A stretch of DNA of 64,000 nucleotides from an uncultured Caldilineaceae bacterium (GTDB lineage Bacteria > Chloroflexota > Anaerolineae > Caldilineales > Caldilineaceae): positions 1 to 64,000 of the forward strand of contig CATOTS010000006.1 of the NCBI GenBank assembly GCA_951813625.1. The letters are read 5' to 3'. The position numbers were made by a program, and so were the translations under genes. Below are positions 9,064 through 18,166 of this stretch, in pieces. The stretch's first letter is position 1. Every line of letters starts with the position of its first letter. Under the pieces are notes generated by a model that did no database searches, was not told the DNA's origin, and saw only the letters and a list, made by a program, of their open reading frames with translations.

Positions 9064-10335
9064 ATGATTCCTGCCCGAACTCCTGAATTTCTCGCTGGCA
9101 TGGTGCGGGAATTGTGCCTCCTGGCGAGCGAAACCGAATGGGTTGAATTCAAGGGCAACAATGATAATCCTGAAACAATTGGTAGAAATATCTCTGCACT
9201 GGCGAATGGGGCGGCCATCAATGGAAAAGCATCCGCCTCGGCCATTTGGGGGATTGACGACGAAACCCATGAAATTGGTGGAACTACCTTTTCTCCTGCA
9301 ACTGCACGAAAGGGCAACGAACCGCTAGAAACTTGGCTGTATAGCCAGATAAGTCCCCATGTTGACTTTCGATTCAACGATATCGAGATCAACGGCCGAC
9401 GGGTCGTTCTCTTGGAGGTAGAGCCTGCCTCACACCAGCCTGTGGCCTTCCGCGGGGAGGAGTTTATTCGTGTAGGGGGCAGCACGAGAAGACTTAAGGA
9501 CTACCCCGAAAAACAGCGTACGCTTTGGCGTGTCTTCGACCAGATCACTTTCGAGAATCGTGTCGCAGTAGAACAAGTAAGCGACGAAGACACTTTAGGC
9601 CAACTCGACTACCCCACCTACTTCGAACTGCTTGAAAGACCTATCCCTGAAGGACATGCTGCAATCCTTAACGCACTCCAGGACGACAGGCTGATCACCC
9701 GCTGCGATGCCGGAGGCTGGAACATTAGCAATCTGGGAGCCGTCCTCTTTGCCCGAAACCTGAATGACTTTCAGCAGATCAAGCGCAAGGCCATCCGCGT
9801 CATTCAGTACCGCGGGGCAGGGCGCACCGAAACGATCAGGGAACAGGAAGGGGTATTCGGATACGCTGTCGGATTCCCCAGAGCGGTTGAGTACATAATG
9901 GCACTTGTACCCACAAACGAAGTCATCCAACGCTCCTTGCGGCGGTCGGTGCCTATGTATCCTGATATTGCGGTGCGCGAACTGGTAGCAAACGCCTTGA
10001 TTCACCAAGACTTTACTATCACCGGCGCTGGGCCAATGGTGGAGATTTTCGACAGCCGTATTGAAATCACAAATCCGGGCAGCCCACTGGTGGATACGGA
10101 CCGCTTTGTGGACTCACCGCCGCGGTCTCCTAACGAAACCCTAGCATCGATGATGCGCCGGTTCAACTTTTGTGAAGAACGCGGCAGTGGAATTGATAAG
10201 GTTGTTGAATTAGCCGAGCTTTATCAACTGCCGGCGCCACTGTTTGAAGCGCCAGACGGGTTTACAAGGACAACGCTCTTCGCCCAGAGGCCTCTAAGCG
10301 AAATGGAAGAAAGAGACCGGGTTCGGGCTTGTTAA
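9064..10335 (+). CDS. Schlafen/AlbA_2 domain protein, prematurely stopped
   Basis: A 423-residue protein of the Schlafen AlbA_2 type. The N-terminal AlbA_2 domain has TEWVEFKGNNDNPETIGRNI and, further on, EFIRVGGSTRRLKDYPE. The C-terminal half has the GHKL-like ATP-binding pattern ELVANALIHQDF, IEITNPGSPLV and ERGSGIDKVV. Family members are DNA- or RNA-binding accessory proteins, often linked to defence or regulation. The frame ends at TAA 10333-10335 after RVRAC, but the same frame goes on for 65 codons with a helix-turn-helix-like tail usual in this group, so the TAA looks like a nonsense change. Its composition is less GC-rich than the flanking genes, suggesting transfer. Confidence 0.8.
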   Translation: MIPARTPEFLAGMVRELCLLASETEWVEFKGNNDNPETIGRNISALANGAAINGKASASAIWGIDDETHEIGGTTFSPATARKGNEPLETWLYSQISPHVDFRFNDIEINGRRVVLLEVEPASHQPVAFRGEEFIRVGGSTRRLKDYPEKQRTLWRVFDQITFENRVAVEQVSDEDTLGQLDYPTYFELLERPIPEGHAAILNALQDDRLITRCDAGGWNISNLGAVLFARNLNDFQQIKRKAIRVIQYRGAGRTETIREQEGVFGYAVGFPRAVEYIMALVPTNEVIQRSLRRSVPMYPDIAVRELVANALIHQDFTITGAGPMVEIFDSRIEITNPGSPLVDTDRFVDSPPRSPNETLASMMRRFNFCEERGSGIDKVVELAELYQLPAPLFEAPDGFTRTTLFAQRPLSEMEERDRVRAC

Positions 10336-10533
10336 CTGCACGCCTGTTTGCGCTTTGTGATGAGACTTCCTATGAATAATTCATCGATTCGAGAACGCTT
10401 CGGCATCGACGAAAAAAATGCGTCGCAAGCATCGAGAATTCTCAAAGAGTCTGTAGATTCAGGTTTGGTCATCATAAGAGACCCTGAAGTGGGTTCCAAG
10501 AGCCGGACATATCTCCACTACTGGGCCGGGTAA
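10336..10533 (+). pseudogene. Cut-off C-terminal domain of the Schlafen/AlbA_2 gene
   Basis: Directly in frame after the TAA, the sequence reads LHACLRFVMRLPMNNSS, then IRERFGIDEKNASQASRIL and ends in YLHYWAG before a stop at 10531. This is a winged-helix-like tail normally joined to the upstream protein. It would be made only by stop read-through or by re-initiation at an internal ATG. Confidence 0.6.
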
Positions 10534-10550
10534 TTCCTCAACTGGAGGCT

Positions 10551-10878
10551 CTTGTTTGACGGTTGTTTGATTGAACAGGCTGAATCGGGCAGAATTGGGA
10601 TGTTCTCTTAGTTCCTTTCAGTGGTGAAAATGCCAGAATTTGCTTGACCGTTGTTTGACGGTTGTTTGATTGAACAGGCTGAATCGGACAGAATTGGGAT
10701 GTTCTCTTAGTTCCTTTCAGTGGTGAAAATGCCAGAATTTGCTTGACCGTTGTTTGACGGTTGTTTGATTGAACAGGCTGAATCGGACAGAATTGGGATG
10801 TTCTCTTAAGTTCCTTTCAGTGGTGAAAATGCCAGAATTTGCTTGACCGTTGTTTGACGGTTGTTTGATTGGACAGGC
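10551..10878 (+). repeat. Tandem repeat, 99-bp unit, three full copies plus a partial
   Basis: The unit containing TTGTTTGATTGAACAGGC recurs at 10571, 10670 and 10769, then as a slightly changed start (TTGGACAGGC) at 10869. The periods are 99, 99 and 100 bases. Copies differ at only a few positions (for example GGGC against GGAC, and one added A in the third). Each unit also holds two short direct repeats of GTTGTTTGA. It fills the gap between the broken Schlafen-type gene and the DUF1638 gene and contains no plausible gene. Confidence 0.9.
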
Positions 10879-10935
10879 AGTTTTAGTAGTCTCGGCCCTT
10901 TTCCGTGCGTTGTTCGCGGGCCAAGGAGAACGCGC

Positions 10936-11529
10936 TTGAAAATCGGAATCATCGCCTGCGGCGCGATTGTGCGCGAACTCGTCGCCATCGCCAACCGCCG
11001 CGACTGGGACTACGAGTTGACCGCTGTCCCAGCGCAACTGCATAACCGCCCCGAACGCATCGCCCCAGAGGTGGCCAGGAAGCTGGACGCCTGGGCCGAC
11101 CACTTCGACCGCATCCTCGTCGGCTACGGCGACTGCGGCACGCTTGGCGCGCTGGATTCGCTGTTGGCCCGCTATCCCCACGCCGTTCGCATCCCCGGCC
11201 CCCACTGTTACGAATTCTACGGCGGCTCACGCTTCGAACGGCAAGCCCAACGTCAGCCGGGTACATTCTACCTGACCGATTTCCTCGCCCACCATTACGA
11301 AGGCCTCGTCATCGAATCGCTGGGCCTCGACCGCCACCCCGAACTGCGCGACACCTATTTCGGCAACTACAAAGAGTTGCTCTATCTGCGCCAGCTGCCG
11401 GACCAGGACGAGAGCGAACGCGCCCGCGCGGCCGCAGCGCGGCTCGGGCTGGCATACCGGGAAGTCGACTCTGGGCTGGATGTTCTGGAAGAGCGGGTGG
11501 TCAAAATCGTCGAGAAAGACAGCGCTTGA
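10936..11529 (+). CDS. DUF1638 domain protein
   Basis: About 197 residues. The start is taken as TTG 10936 (LKIGIIACGAIVREL) behind AAGGAG; longer in-frame extension runs into the repeat. Family features are the N-terminal IIACGAI, YGDCGTLG near the middle and PGPHCYEFYGG. The conserved Cys and His residues (CG, DCG, PHCYEF) suggest metal or corrinoid binding, but the biochemical role of DUF1638 is not known to me. The family is often found with corrinoid-dependent methyltransferases, in line with the methyltransferase fusion gene at 7266. The metalloenzyme gene starts only 12 bases after its stop. Confidence 0.8.
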   Translation: MKIGIIACGAIVRELVAIANRRDWDYELTAVPAQLHNRPERIAPEVARKLDAWADHFDRILVGYGDCGTLGALDSLLARYPHAVRIPGPHCYEFYGGSRFERQAQRQPGTFYLTDFLAHHYEGLVIESLGLDRHPELRDTYFGNYKELLYLRQLPDQDESERARAAAARLGLAYREVDSGLDVLEERVVKIVEKDSA

Positions 11530-11541
11530 CCAGTGGCCGCC

Positions 11542-12474
11542 ATGCGCCGTGTCCTTTTCCTATTCCTTGACGGCGTCGGCCTCGGACGGGATGACCCGCA
11601 GACGAATCCGCTGGCTGCGGCCGCGCTTCCGACGCTGACCGGGCTATTAGACGGAAAGCCGCTCACTGCCTCTACCGGACGTTACAGCCGCGGCGACGCG
11701 CATCTGATCCCTACCGACGCGCATCTGGGCGTTTCGGGCCGCCCGCAGAGCGCTACCGGCCAGGCGGCCATTCTGACCGGCGTAAACGCGCCGGCGCGCC
11801 TGGGGGAGCACTACGGTCCGCGCCCGGACCAGCGCGTGCGCGACATTCTCGACGAGGCCGGCATCTTCGCCCGCCTGCACGCGGCGGGTCATGCGACCGC
11901 TTTCGTCAACGCCTATCCGCAGCGCTACTTCGACGCAGTCAACCGGGGCAAACGCCTGTTGAGCGCAGTCCCGTACGCGGCCCGGGGCGGCGGATTGCAG
12001 TTGCGGACATGGAAAGAAATGCAAGCGCAGCAGGCATTGTCCGCCAATTTCACCGGCCAGGGCTGGCGCACACAACTGGGCTATCCCGATGTACCGCTCT
12101 ACTCGCCGCAGGAAGCCGGCGCACAGTTCTGGCGCCTTGCCCAGCCCGTGCGCTTCGCCTTCTTCGAGCACTGGCAGACCGACATTCTGGGCCACTACCG
12201 GGACCTGCCCGCCGCCATCGAAGACTTCGAACGCATTGACAGTTTCCTGGCCGGGCTGCTAGAAGCGATGGACTGGCAGGAAACACTCCTCTTCGTCGCC
12301 AGCGATCACGGCAACGTGGAGGACTGCTCCATCCGCAAACATACCGAGAACCCGGCCATGACTGTACTCATCGGCGCGCACAGCGGCCGCTACGCCCAAC
12401 GCATTCACCGGCTCGACGATTTCGCTGCTCCCATAACTGAATTTCTGAACGAAGACAAACCGCCGCCTTCTTAA
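11542..12474 (+). CDS. Alkaline-phosphatase-superfamily metalloenzyme (phosphomutase-like)
   Basis: About 310 residues. The N-terminus VLFLFLDGVGLGRDDPQTNP carries the metal-binding Asp of the superfamily that includes cofactor-independent phosphoglycerate mutase and phosphopentomutase. SGRPQSATGQAAILTGVNA gives the nucleophile region. FEHWQTDILGH and VASDHGNVEDCSIRKHT supply the further Asp/His ligands. The exact substrate is unknown. Start is ATG 11542; GTG at 11533 is possible, and neither has a strong ribosome site. It forms a tight plus-strand series with DUF1638, the PHP gene and the PfkB gene, so these may be one operon. Confidence 0.8.
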   Translation: MRRVLFLFLDGVGLGRDDPQTNPLAAAALPTLTGLLDGKPLTASTGRYSRGDAHLIPTDAHLGVSGRPQSATGQAAILTGVNAPARLGEHYGPRPDQRVRDILDEAGIFARLHAAGHATAFVNAYPQRYFDAVNRGKRLLSAVPYAARGGGLQLRTWKEMQAQQALSANFTGQGWRTQLGYPDVPLYSPQEAGAQFWRLAQPVRFAFFEHWQTDILGHYRDLPAAIEDFERIDSFLAGLLEAMDWQETLLFVASDHGNVEDCSIRKHTENPAMTVLIGAHSGRYAQRIHRLDDFAAPITEFLNEDKPPPS

Positions 12475-12495
12475 TCACCAAAGATCGGAGGAACC

Positions 12496-13398
12496 ATGGA
12501 GTCCCTACCTTTCGCCAAGCCCGGCCGCTTCTGGAAAGGGAATCTGCACACCCACTCGACCCGTTCTGACGGGACAAAGTCTCCGCAGGAGGTCTGCCGG
12601 CTCTATGAACAGGCAGGCTACGATTTCATCGCCCTTACCGACCACTTCCTGCCCCAATACGACTTTCCCATCACCGACACGCGGCCGCATCGTTCGGAGG
12701 GCTTCACGACCATTCTGGGCGCAGAGCTGCACGCCGGCTCGATCGAAAACGGCTCCGCCTGGCACATCGTGGCTGCCGGTCTGCCGACCGATTTTGCGCC
12801 GCCGGTTGCTGACGAAAGCGGCGCACAGATCGCGGCCAGGGCTATGCAGGCCGGTGCATTCGTCGGCGTCGCCCATCCCCATTGGTACACGCTCACCGCT
12901 GCCGACGTTGACGCCCTGGGACCGGCGCACGCGGTCGAGATCTTCAACGGCATCGCGGCAGACGCCAACGACCGCCCCGAAAGCTGGCACATTCTGGACG
13001 TGCTGCTGGACAGACGACAGCGCTACTTCGCCTACGCCGCCGACGACGCCCACTTCACCGTCCACTACCACGACTTTCGCCGCGGCTGGGTGCATGTGAA
13101 AGCCGAGGAGCTCTCGCCGGAAGCCTTGCTGACCGCTCTCAAGACCGGCGCATTCTATTCCAGCACCGGCCCGCAGATCTACGACATCGCCCTCGTCGCC
13201 GGCGAAAAGCTCACCGTCCAATGTTCGCCCGCCGAACGCATCTTCCTCACCGGCGTCGGCAGCGCCGTCCAGCGCGCATGGGGCAACGGCCTCACCGACG
13301 CCGAATTCGACCTGTCGAACTGGGACAGCCACTACTGCCGGCTGACCGTGCGCGACCGCCGCGGCGGCAAGGCGTGGTCGAATCCAATCTGGCTATAA
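12496..13398 (+). CDS. PHP-domain metal-dependent phosphoesterase
   Basis: 300 residues, ATG 12496 behind GGAGG. The PHP metal ligands are in place: NLHTHSTRSDG (His 18, His 20), ALTDHF (Asp 49, His 50), GAELHAG, VGVAHPHWY and the late ADDAHFTVHYHD. Such proteins hydrolyse phosphoesters in the cytoplasm. The C-terminal part (residues about 220-300) is a small beta domain typical of the CehA/McbA-like subgroup. It is separated from the preceding gene by 21 bases and from the following kinase gene by 40. Confidence 0.85.
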   Translation: MESLPFAKPGRFWKGNLHTHSTRSDGTKSPQEVCRLYEQAGYDFIALTDHFLPQYDFPITDTRPHRSEGFTTILGAELHAGSIENGSAWHIVAAGLPTDFAPPVADESGAQIAARAMQAGAFVGVAHPHWYTLTAADVDALGPAHAVEIFNGIAADANDRPESWHILDVLLDRRQRYFAYAADDAHFTVHYHDFRRGWVHVKAEELSPEALLTALKTGAFYSSTGPQIYDIALVAGEKLTVQCSPAERIFLTGVGSAVQRAWGNGLTDAEFDLSNWDSHYCRLTVRDRRGGKAWSNPIWL

Positions 13399-13438
13399 TC
13401 CGTTACCCGCAAGGCCATCTCGCCTCAAGAATGTAGCT

Positions 13439-14404
13439 GTGAATGAATCTCCTTTCTCCGTCGACGTCCTCTGCCTGGGCATCGCGTGCTACGATCTGAT
13501 TTTCTCCGTCGACCGTCACTTCGGCCCGGACGAGAAAATCCGTGCGTCTGAGTTGACCGCGTGCGGCGGGGGGATAGCGTCCAACGCGGCCATGACCGCC
13601 GCCCGACTCGGCTGCTCCGTAGCGTTCGCCGGCTACCTGGGCCAGGACATGTATGGCGATAGCCACATCGACGAACTGCGCGCGGCCGGTGTCAACACCG
13701 AACTGGTCGTCCGCGGCTCGAGGCCGACTTCCCTTTCCGCCATCCTCGTAAAGCCGGACGGCGCCCGGGCTCTCGTCAACTACGGCACATGGCCTGGCCG
13801 TGGAAACGCCGTGCAGCCGGGAGCAGGCCAGGGCAGCTCAGAACTGCCGGGCGCGGCGGACTTCCAGCTGGAGCGCTGCCTGCCGCGTGCCGTACTGGTG
13901 GACGGGTATCACATTGCCGCGGCTGATCGTTTGGTCGAACGCGCCCGTGCGGAAAACATCCCCACCGTGCTTGACGGCGACATGCTCCACACCGGCACGA
14001 GGACGCTAATGGAAAGGGTGGAGTTCCTGGTTGTATCGGAACATTTCGCCCGGGACTTTACCAGCCAGTCCGACCCAGCGTTCGCATTGGAGCAGCTCAG
14101 CCACTTCGCGCCCTCTACCATCATCACCCTCGGCGACAAGGGGTTGTGCTGGCACAACCGCGCCGACAGCCGCTTCGGCGCCGGCGCGGGCAGCTACCCG
14201 GCCTTCGCCGTCGAAGCCGAAGACACAACCGGCGCCGGCGACGCATTCCATGGCGCGTTCGCCGCCGGCCTTGCGCGCGGCATGGCGTGGGAGGAGCTGC
14301 TTCGTTTCGCTTCTGCGGTGGGCGCGCTCTGTTGCACCAGGAAGGGCGCCCGTCTCGGCATACCCTCCGGCGAGGAGGTCGCCGCGTTTCTCGACCGTCG
14401 GTGA
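13439..14404 (+). CDS. PfkB-family carbohydrate kinase
   Basis: 321 residues, GTG start at 13439. Family signatures are the N-terminal ACGGGIASNAAMTAARLG and the anion-hole/catalytic DTTGAGDAFHGAFAAGL near residue 260, with the catalytic Asp. FAGYLGQDMYGD and VLVDGYHIAAAD fit the ribokinase fold. It would phosphorylate a sugar or nucleoside; the substrate cannot be told. It ends the plus-strand series that begins with DUF1638. Confidence 0.88.
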   Translation: MNESPFSVDVLCLGIACYDLIFSVDRHFGPDEKIRASELTACGGGIASNAAMTAARLGCSVAFAGYLGQDMYGDSHIDELRAAGVNTELVVRGSRPTSLSAILVKPDGARALVNYGTWPGRGNAVQPGAGQGSSELPGAADFQLERCLPRAVLVDGYHIAAADRLVERARAENIPTVLDGDMLHTGTRTLMERVEFLVVSEHFARDFTSQSDPAFALEQLSHFAPSTIITLGDKGLCWHNRADSRFGAGAGSYPAFAVEAEDTTGAGDAFHGAFAAGLARGMAWEELLRFASAVGALCCTRKGARLGIPSGEEVAAFLDRR

Positions 14405-14822
14405 TGGACGGTTTAGAAGAGCGGGTTTATGGCTGAATGACGTTTCCAATGGGCGAGCTGGTGAGACAGCTTTGGAGTTCCCGACCAACCTATGCGACTC
14501 ACCGGGAGGACAAACCGAACAAAAACCCGTGGTTTTTATGAAGTGAAAGAGTCGGCGGCATACTGCGCTTTCCGAGGGGTGAATCCCGCATCGTCCTTGC
14601 TTTCCCCCTGAACCAGCAGTGTAGCATCTGCGATGAATCCGGCCGCGCGCCCGGCGCGACGGTCAGCCAGAGTTCCTGAACGTTGACCATCCCCGTGCCC
14701 GGCGGCCAAGTTGACGCAACCGGCAATGCGACTGTCTTCCCACTTCCGAATCGAAAAGCTCCACTTGTTGAGGACGCCGCAGGCAATCCGCTTGTGGACG
14801 GCGAGGCGCCAGCCGGAGTCGT
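14405..14822 (+). other. Gene-free stretch between convergent genes
   Basis: About 420 bases between the PfkB gene and the convergent sugar dehydrogenase gene. I see no gene. The last 130 bases of the plus strand read as an open, protein-like stretch (PVPGGQVDATGNATVFPLP ...) without a start, and may be a remnant of an extracellular protein gene. Confidence 0.4.
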
Positions 14823-16367
14823 CTACTCAGAATCTGCTGCTATGGTGAGCGGATAGATTGTCCCGTCAAGATAGCCTAGCGCGTAAAGGTTTCCCGACTC
14901 GTCAACGCCAATGCTGCTAATCGGAACACCCAATTTCATCAGAAGCCTGCTCTGCCATTCGTCTTGTCCTTGCCGTCGCAGTGACCAGATCCTTCCGGTG
15001 CAAAAGTCGGCATAGATGAACTGCCCTTCATTCACCGCACCGCCCACAACGGCACAACCTAGCCTTCTTCCAAAGATTGCCACAGGCGAAACAAGATCAT
15101 CTACAGGTTCCTTCGCTTCAATCGGCACAATCCCTTCAAAAAGCGGCCACCCATAGTTTTCACCCCCTCGACTATCCGCCGACTGAAAATTTACCTCTTC
15201 GCTCTTGGTCCAGCCTGTATCGGGAATAAATAGATCGCCGCTAAGCTGGTCAAAGTCAAAACCCCATGAATTACGCAAACCCATCGCCCACACTTCGGGG
15301 GCGTAGCCGGGAAACGCCACAAACGGGTTGTCAGGCGGAATCGCGTATGGCTGCACGCCCGACTCAACATCGATCCGTAGGATTTTGCCCAGCAACGTAC
15401 CGGGATCTTGTGAATGTTGCGACATATCTTGGGAATCAGATGGTCTGCCGTCCCCGCTGGAGATATAGAGATATCCATCCCGCGGCCCAAATTTGAGCGT
15501 GCCGCCATTATGCTCGGTACCCGGCTGCTCAATCGTCAAAACAATCTCCTCGCTATCAGGCTCGGCTCTGTCGGGGTCGGCGCTCGTTGCAAAACGGCTG
15601 ATGACCGTGTCTCCATTTGTGTCGGTATAACTTACATAGAACCGCTTGTGGTCCAAATAAGACGGCGGAAAGGCCAAATTCAATAGCCCCTGCTCCACTT
15701 CGTCGGCCATAACCCTTTGCGAAATATCCAGGAAGGGCATTGACAAAAGCACTCCGTCTCTGACAATGCGGATTCGCCCCTCTTTTTCCAGTACAAACAG
15801 GCGGCCGCTGCCATCCCCGGCGTGGGTCAGTTGTACGGGTAGTGTCAGGCCTGATACAGATTCGGAAATCAGGGCGCTGGACAGTATGCGGACTTCACGC
15901 CATGCGACCCATCCTACCTGCCGAGTGGTCAGAATTCGCACTTTGTCGATATGTTGAGGGGGATCAATTCTCAAGGCAAAAAGGTGGCCGTCGGCGGCAC
16001 GGTCGGCGTCAAAGCGGTGCCAGACCACGACATCCCCCGACCTTTCCATGCGAACCCAATGCGTGGACGGGCCAGGTGATACCTGCGCAGCGATCAGTTC
16101 GATCTTTCCCACTGGCTGTGCATGGGGGAGAGTTACTTGAAACCACTGCGGGGCAAAGTCGTGTGCAGTCCACCAGGTATCAAGGTCGCCGTCCACTGCA
16201 AAGCGCTGTATGTCGCCCGCGGCCGAAACCGCGACAAATCCCTGGCCTACAATGTTTGCCAGTGACCGGCTCTGGTGTGTCGCTGGTATGGTTTGCGCAG
16301 TACTGTTGGGCTGGAAGGGAACACAAGAGGTCACAAAAATTGTTGCAAACGCGATGATCTGTTTCAC
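14823..16367 (-). CDS. PQQ-type sugar dehydrogenase lipoprotein with discoidin-like domain (copy 1)
   Basis: 514 residues, GTG start at 16367 behind GAGGAGG. A signal peptide ends at a lipobox-like VTSC (Cys 15), so the protein should be anchored outside the membrane. Residues about 45-165 look like an F5/8 type C (discoidin-like) carbohydrate-binding domain (FAVDGDLDTWWTAHDFAPQW ... VGWVAWREVRIL). Residues about 175-510 form the glucose/sorbosone dehydrogenase beta-propeller: THAGDGSGRLFVLEKEGRI, EHNGGTLKFGPRDGYLYI, MGLRNSWGFDFD and GGENYGWP. The family oxidises sugars with PQQ. Two close paralogs lie at 30631 and 39950, within the glycosyltransferase array; this copy stands apart on the opposite strand. 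Confidence 0.9.
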   Translation of the reverse strand: MKQIIAFATIFVTSCVPFQPNSTAQTIPATHQSRSLANIVGQGFVAVSAAGDIQRFAVDGDLDTWWTAHDFAPQWFQVTLPHAQPVGKIELIAAQVSPGPSTHWVRMERSGDVVVWHRFDADRAADGHLFALRIDPPQHIDKVRILTTRQVGWVAWREVRILSSALISESVSGLTLPVQLTHAGDGSGRLFVLEKEGRIRIVRDGVLLSMPFLDISQRVMADEVEQGLLNLAFPPSYLDHKRFYVSYTDTNGDTVISRFATSADPDRAEPDSEEIVLTIEQPGTEHNGGTLKFGPRDGYLYISSGDGRPSDSQDMSQHSQDPGTLLGKILRIDVESGVQPYAIPPDNPFVAFPGYAPEVWAMGLRNSWGFDFDQLSGDLFIPDTGWTKSEEVNFQSADSRGGENYGWPLFEGIVPIEAKEPVDDLVSPVAIFGRRLGCAVVGGAVNEGQFIYADFCTGRIWSLRRQGQDEWQSRLLMKLGVPISSIGVDESGNLYALGYLDGTIYPLTIAADSE

Positions 16368-16907
16368 TTTCCTCCTCCTCAGGACATGCCGCTTTCGAAT
16401 ACGTTTATCTGGCCGGCAGCGAAATATGACCTCCGTTTACAGCTCCGCTATCCTTCCCGGCTCCGTAACCGAACTGACACTTTCGGCGAAAATCATCGAT
16501 GACCACGTTTATCCACGGACAACAATCGCCAAAGCCGAATGGGACCCGGTTGGCACTATTGGCGAGGTACTCTTGGTATTCGACAGATTCGAAAGTTTGC
16601 CTTCCGGTGGATCTCTTTCAAGTAACATGTAGCGTAAGAAGCTTGTGATGTGTGGATTGTAGCTGGACTCGCAACTGGCACTCTAATGGCCACTCATCAT
16701 TGAACGCAAACATTCAGGCTATTCCGAAATTATTCTTCGATATGTAAGCCCTTTATTTTTCTTGTATTTTAGGATAGAAGTGTTATATGTTACTATCGGG
16801 ATAGACGGTTTAACAGCCGTCTATTTTATTCGGTTCGACAGCCGTACTTTTGACGGCAGGACAACAATTTCGACAGCCCATCCATCGCGTTTCCAGGAGA
16901 ACGAATC
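16368..16907 (+). other. Intergenic region with divergent promoters and a hairpin
   Basis: 540 bases between two divergent genes. From about 16725 it is AT-rich; TTGTAT and TATATG 16 bases apart near 16760-16790 could be the dioxygenase promoter. A 69-codon open stretch on the plus strand at 16423-16632 is not recognised and was not called as a gene. Confidence 0.4.
16801..16824 (+). terminator. Hairpin followed by T-rich tract
   Basis: ATAGACGG (16801-16808) and CCGTCTAT (16817-16824) pair perfectly around an 8-base loop, and TTTATT follows. It has the form of a rho-independent terminator, but no plus-strand gene precedes it. It stands 84 bases upstream of the dioxygenase start, so a leader hairpin in that mRNA is the other reading. 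Confidence 0.45.
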
Positions 16908-17774
16908 GTGACGATTGCGGCCCCTGGGCGCCTTTTCGACGACGGCGTCTCCGGCGACTACCCGCCAGACCTCTATGATCCAAGAGGGACCACAACAGGT
17001 GTCGACGGGTTTGCGAATGTGACGGACGCGCACGCGGCCGAATTTCACGCGCAGGGCTTCCTGGTCGTCGAGAACGCCTTCTCTGCACAGGAGGTGCAGG
17101 ACGGTCTGGACGGGTTGGACCACCTGCTGTCCGGTGAAGTGGCCGAGTTCGACGGCATTCACTATGAGCGAGCGTCCGCCGGCGTGGCGGTTGAGGAGCT
17201 TTCCCCGCAGCAAAAGCAGGACTATGTGCGCAAGTTCATGCACTTCGTCGACTACGACGACCGCCTGTACGACCTGGCCCATCACCCGCAACTGCTGACG
17301 CTCGTCCAGCGTCTCATCGGTGACAGGCCACTCCTGTTCCAGGATATGGCGCTGCTTAAACCGCCCCGGATGGGCCGTGAAAAGCCTTGGCATCAGGATC
17401 ATGCTTATTTTCGTGTCGACCTGGAAGCAAAAGTCATCGGCTGCTGGATCGCCTTGGACGAGGCCACGATCGAGAACGGCTGCATGGTTATCGCGCCGGG
17501 CAGCCATCTGAAAGGGCCGGTTGTTCACTTTCAAAGACGGGATTGGCAGATCTGTGATACTGACGTAGACAACAGCGACGCGCTGGCCGTGCCGCTGAAA
17601 CCGGGCGGGCTGCTGATCTTCCAGAGCCTGCTCCACCACGGCACGCCGCCCAATCTCAGCGCACAGCGCCGCCGGGCGCTCCAGTTCCACTACCGGCCGC
17701 AGAGCGCGCCCCTCACCAGCCAGGAGGAACGGTTAGCGCTTTTTGGCGGCGAGGGATTGGGTGCAGAGTGCTGA
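16908..17774 (+). CDS. Phytanoyl-CoA dioxygenase (PhyH) family protein
   Basis: 288 residues, GTG start at 16908 behind AGGAG. It belongs to the Fe(II)/2-oxoglutarate PhyH family. The iron ligands are visible as WHQDHAYF (His-x-Asp, about residues 163-165) and the distal His in LLHHGTPPN (about 244). ENGCMVIAPGSH is a conserved strand between them. The N-terminus has FHAQGFLVVENAFSAQE, the usual opening of the fold. Such enzymes hydroxylate small organic substrates; the substrate here is unknown. It is convergent with the tRNA-Sec gene 90 bases downstream. Confidence 0.88.
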   Translation: MTIAAPGRLFDDGVSGDYPPDLYDPRGTTTGVDGFANVTDAHAAEFHAQGFLVVENAFSAQEVQDGLDGLDHLLSGEVAEFDGIHYERASAGVAVEELSPQQKQDYVRKFMHFVDYDDRLYDLAHHPQLLTLVQRLIGDRPLLFQDMALLKPPRMGREKPWHQDHAYFRVDLEAKVIGCWIALDEATIENGCMVIAPGSHLKGPVVHFQRRDWQICDTDVDNSDALAVPLKPGGLLIFQSLLHHGTPPNLSAQRRRALQFHYRPQSAPLTSQEERLALFGGEGLGAEC

Positions 17775-17864
17775 AGCACAAGGGTAGCGCTGTAAAGGGC
17801 CACAAGACGCATGCTTGCGGGCGTCTCGTCTGCTAACACTTTTGAGGATTGATGACAGCGAAAT

Positions 17865-17960
<96 letters not shown>

Positions 17961-17967
17961 GCTGGCT

Positions 17968-17996
17968 ATTGTATCGACAGACCAGGGCGCGGTCAA
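17968..17996 (-). promoter_or_regulatory. Sigma70-type promoter of tRNA-Sec
   Basis: On the minus strand TTGACC (17996-17991) and TACAAT (17973-17968) are separated by exactly 17 bases. The -10 box ends seven bases before the mature 5' end of the tRNA, so transcription would begin at or next to the tRNA itself. Confidence 0.8.
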
Positions 17997-18166
17997 ATGA
18001 TGCGGCTGCGTTCAAAATAGTTTTCCAGTCTTCATCCACTTCGCCCGGCTGAATTATGTGGAGTTTTCGAAGACTTCATAATTCCTTATTCCGGGCACGC
18101 AAGCGGGTCTTCCTCGGAACAGCTTGCCGCAATTATCTATCCTGATCCTGAGTGGTTTACAGTTCT

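Noticed and set aside
10551..10878. CRISPR array
   Set aside because: The repeated unit is a continuous 99-bp tandem repeat without distinct spacers, and no cas genes are present.
16423..16632. 69-codon plus-strand open frame upstream of the dioxygenase
   Set aside because: No family resemblance, no ribosome site, and it lies in a divergent promoter region; kept only as a note.
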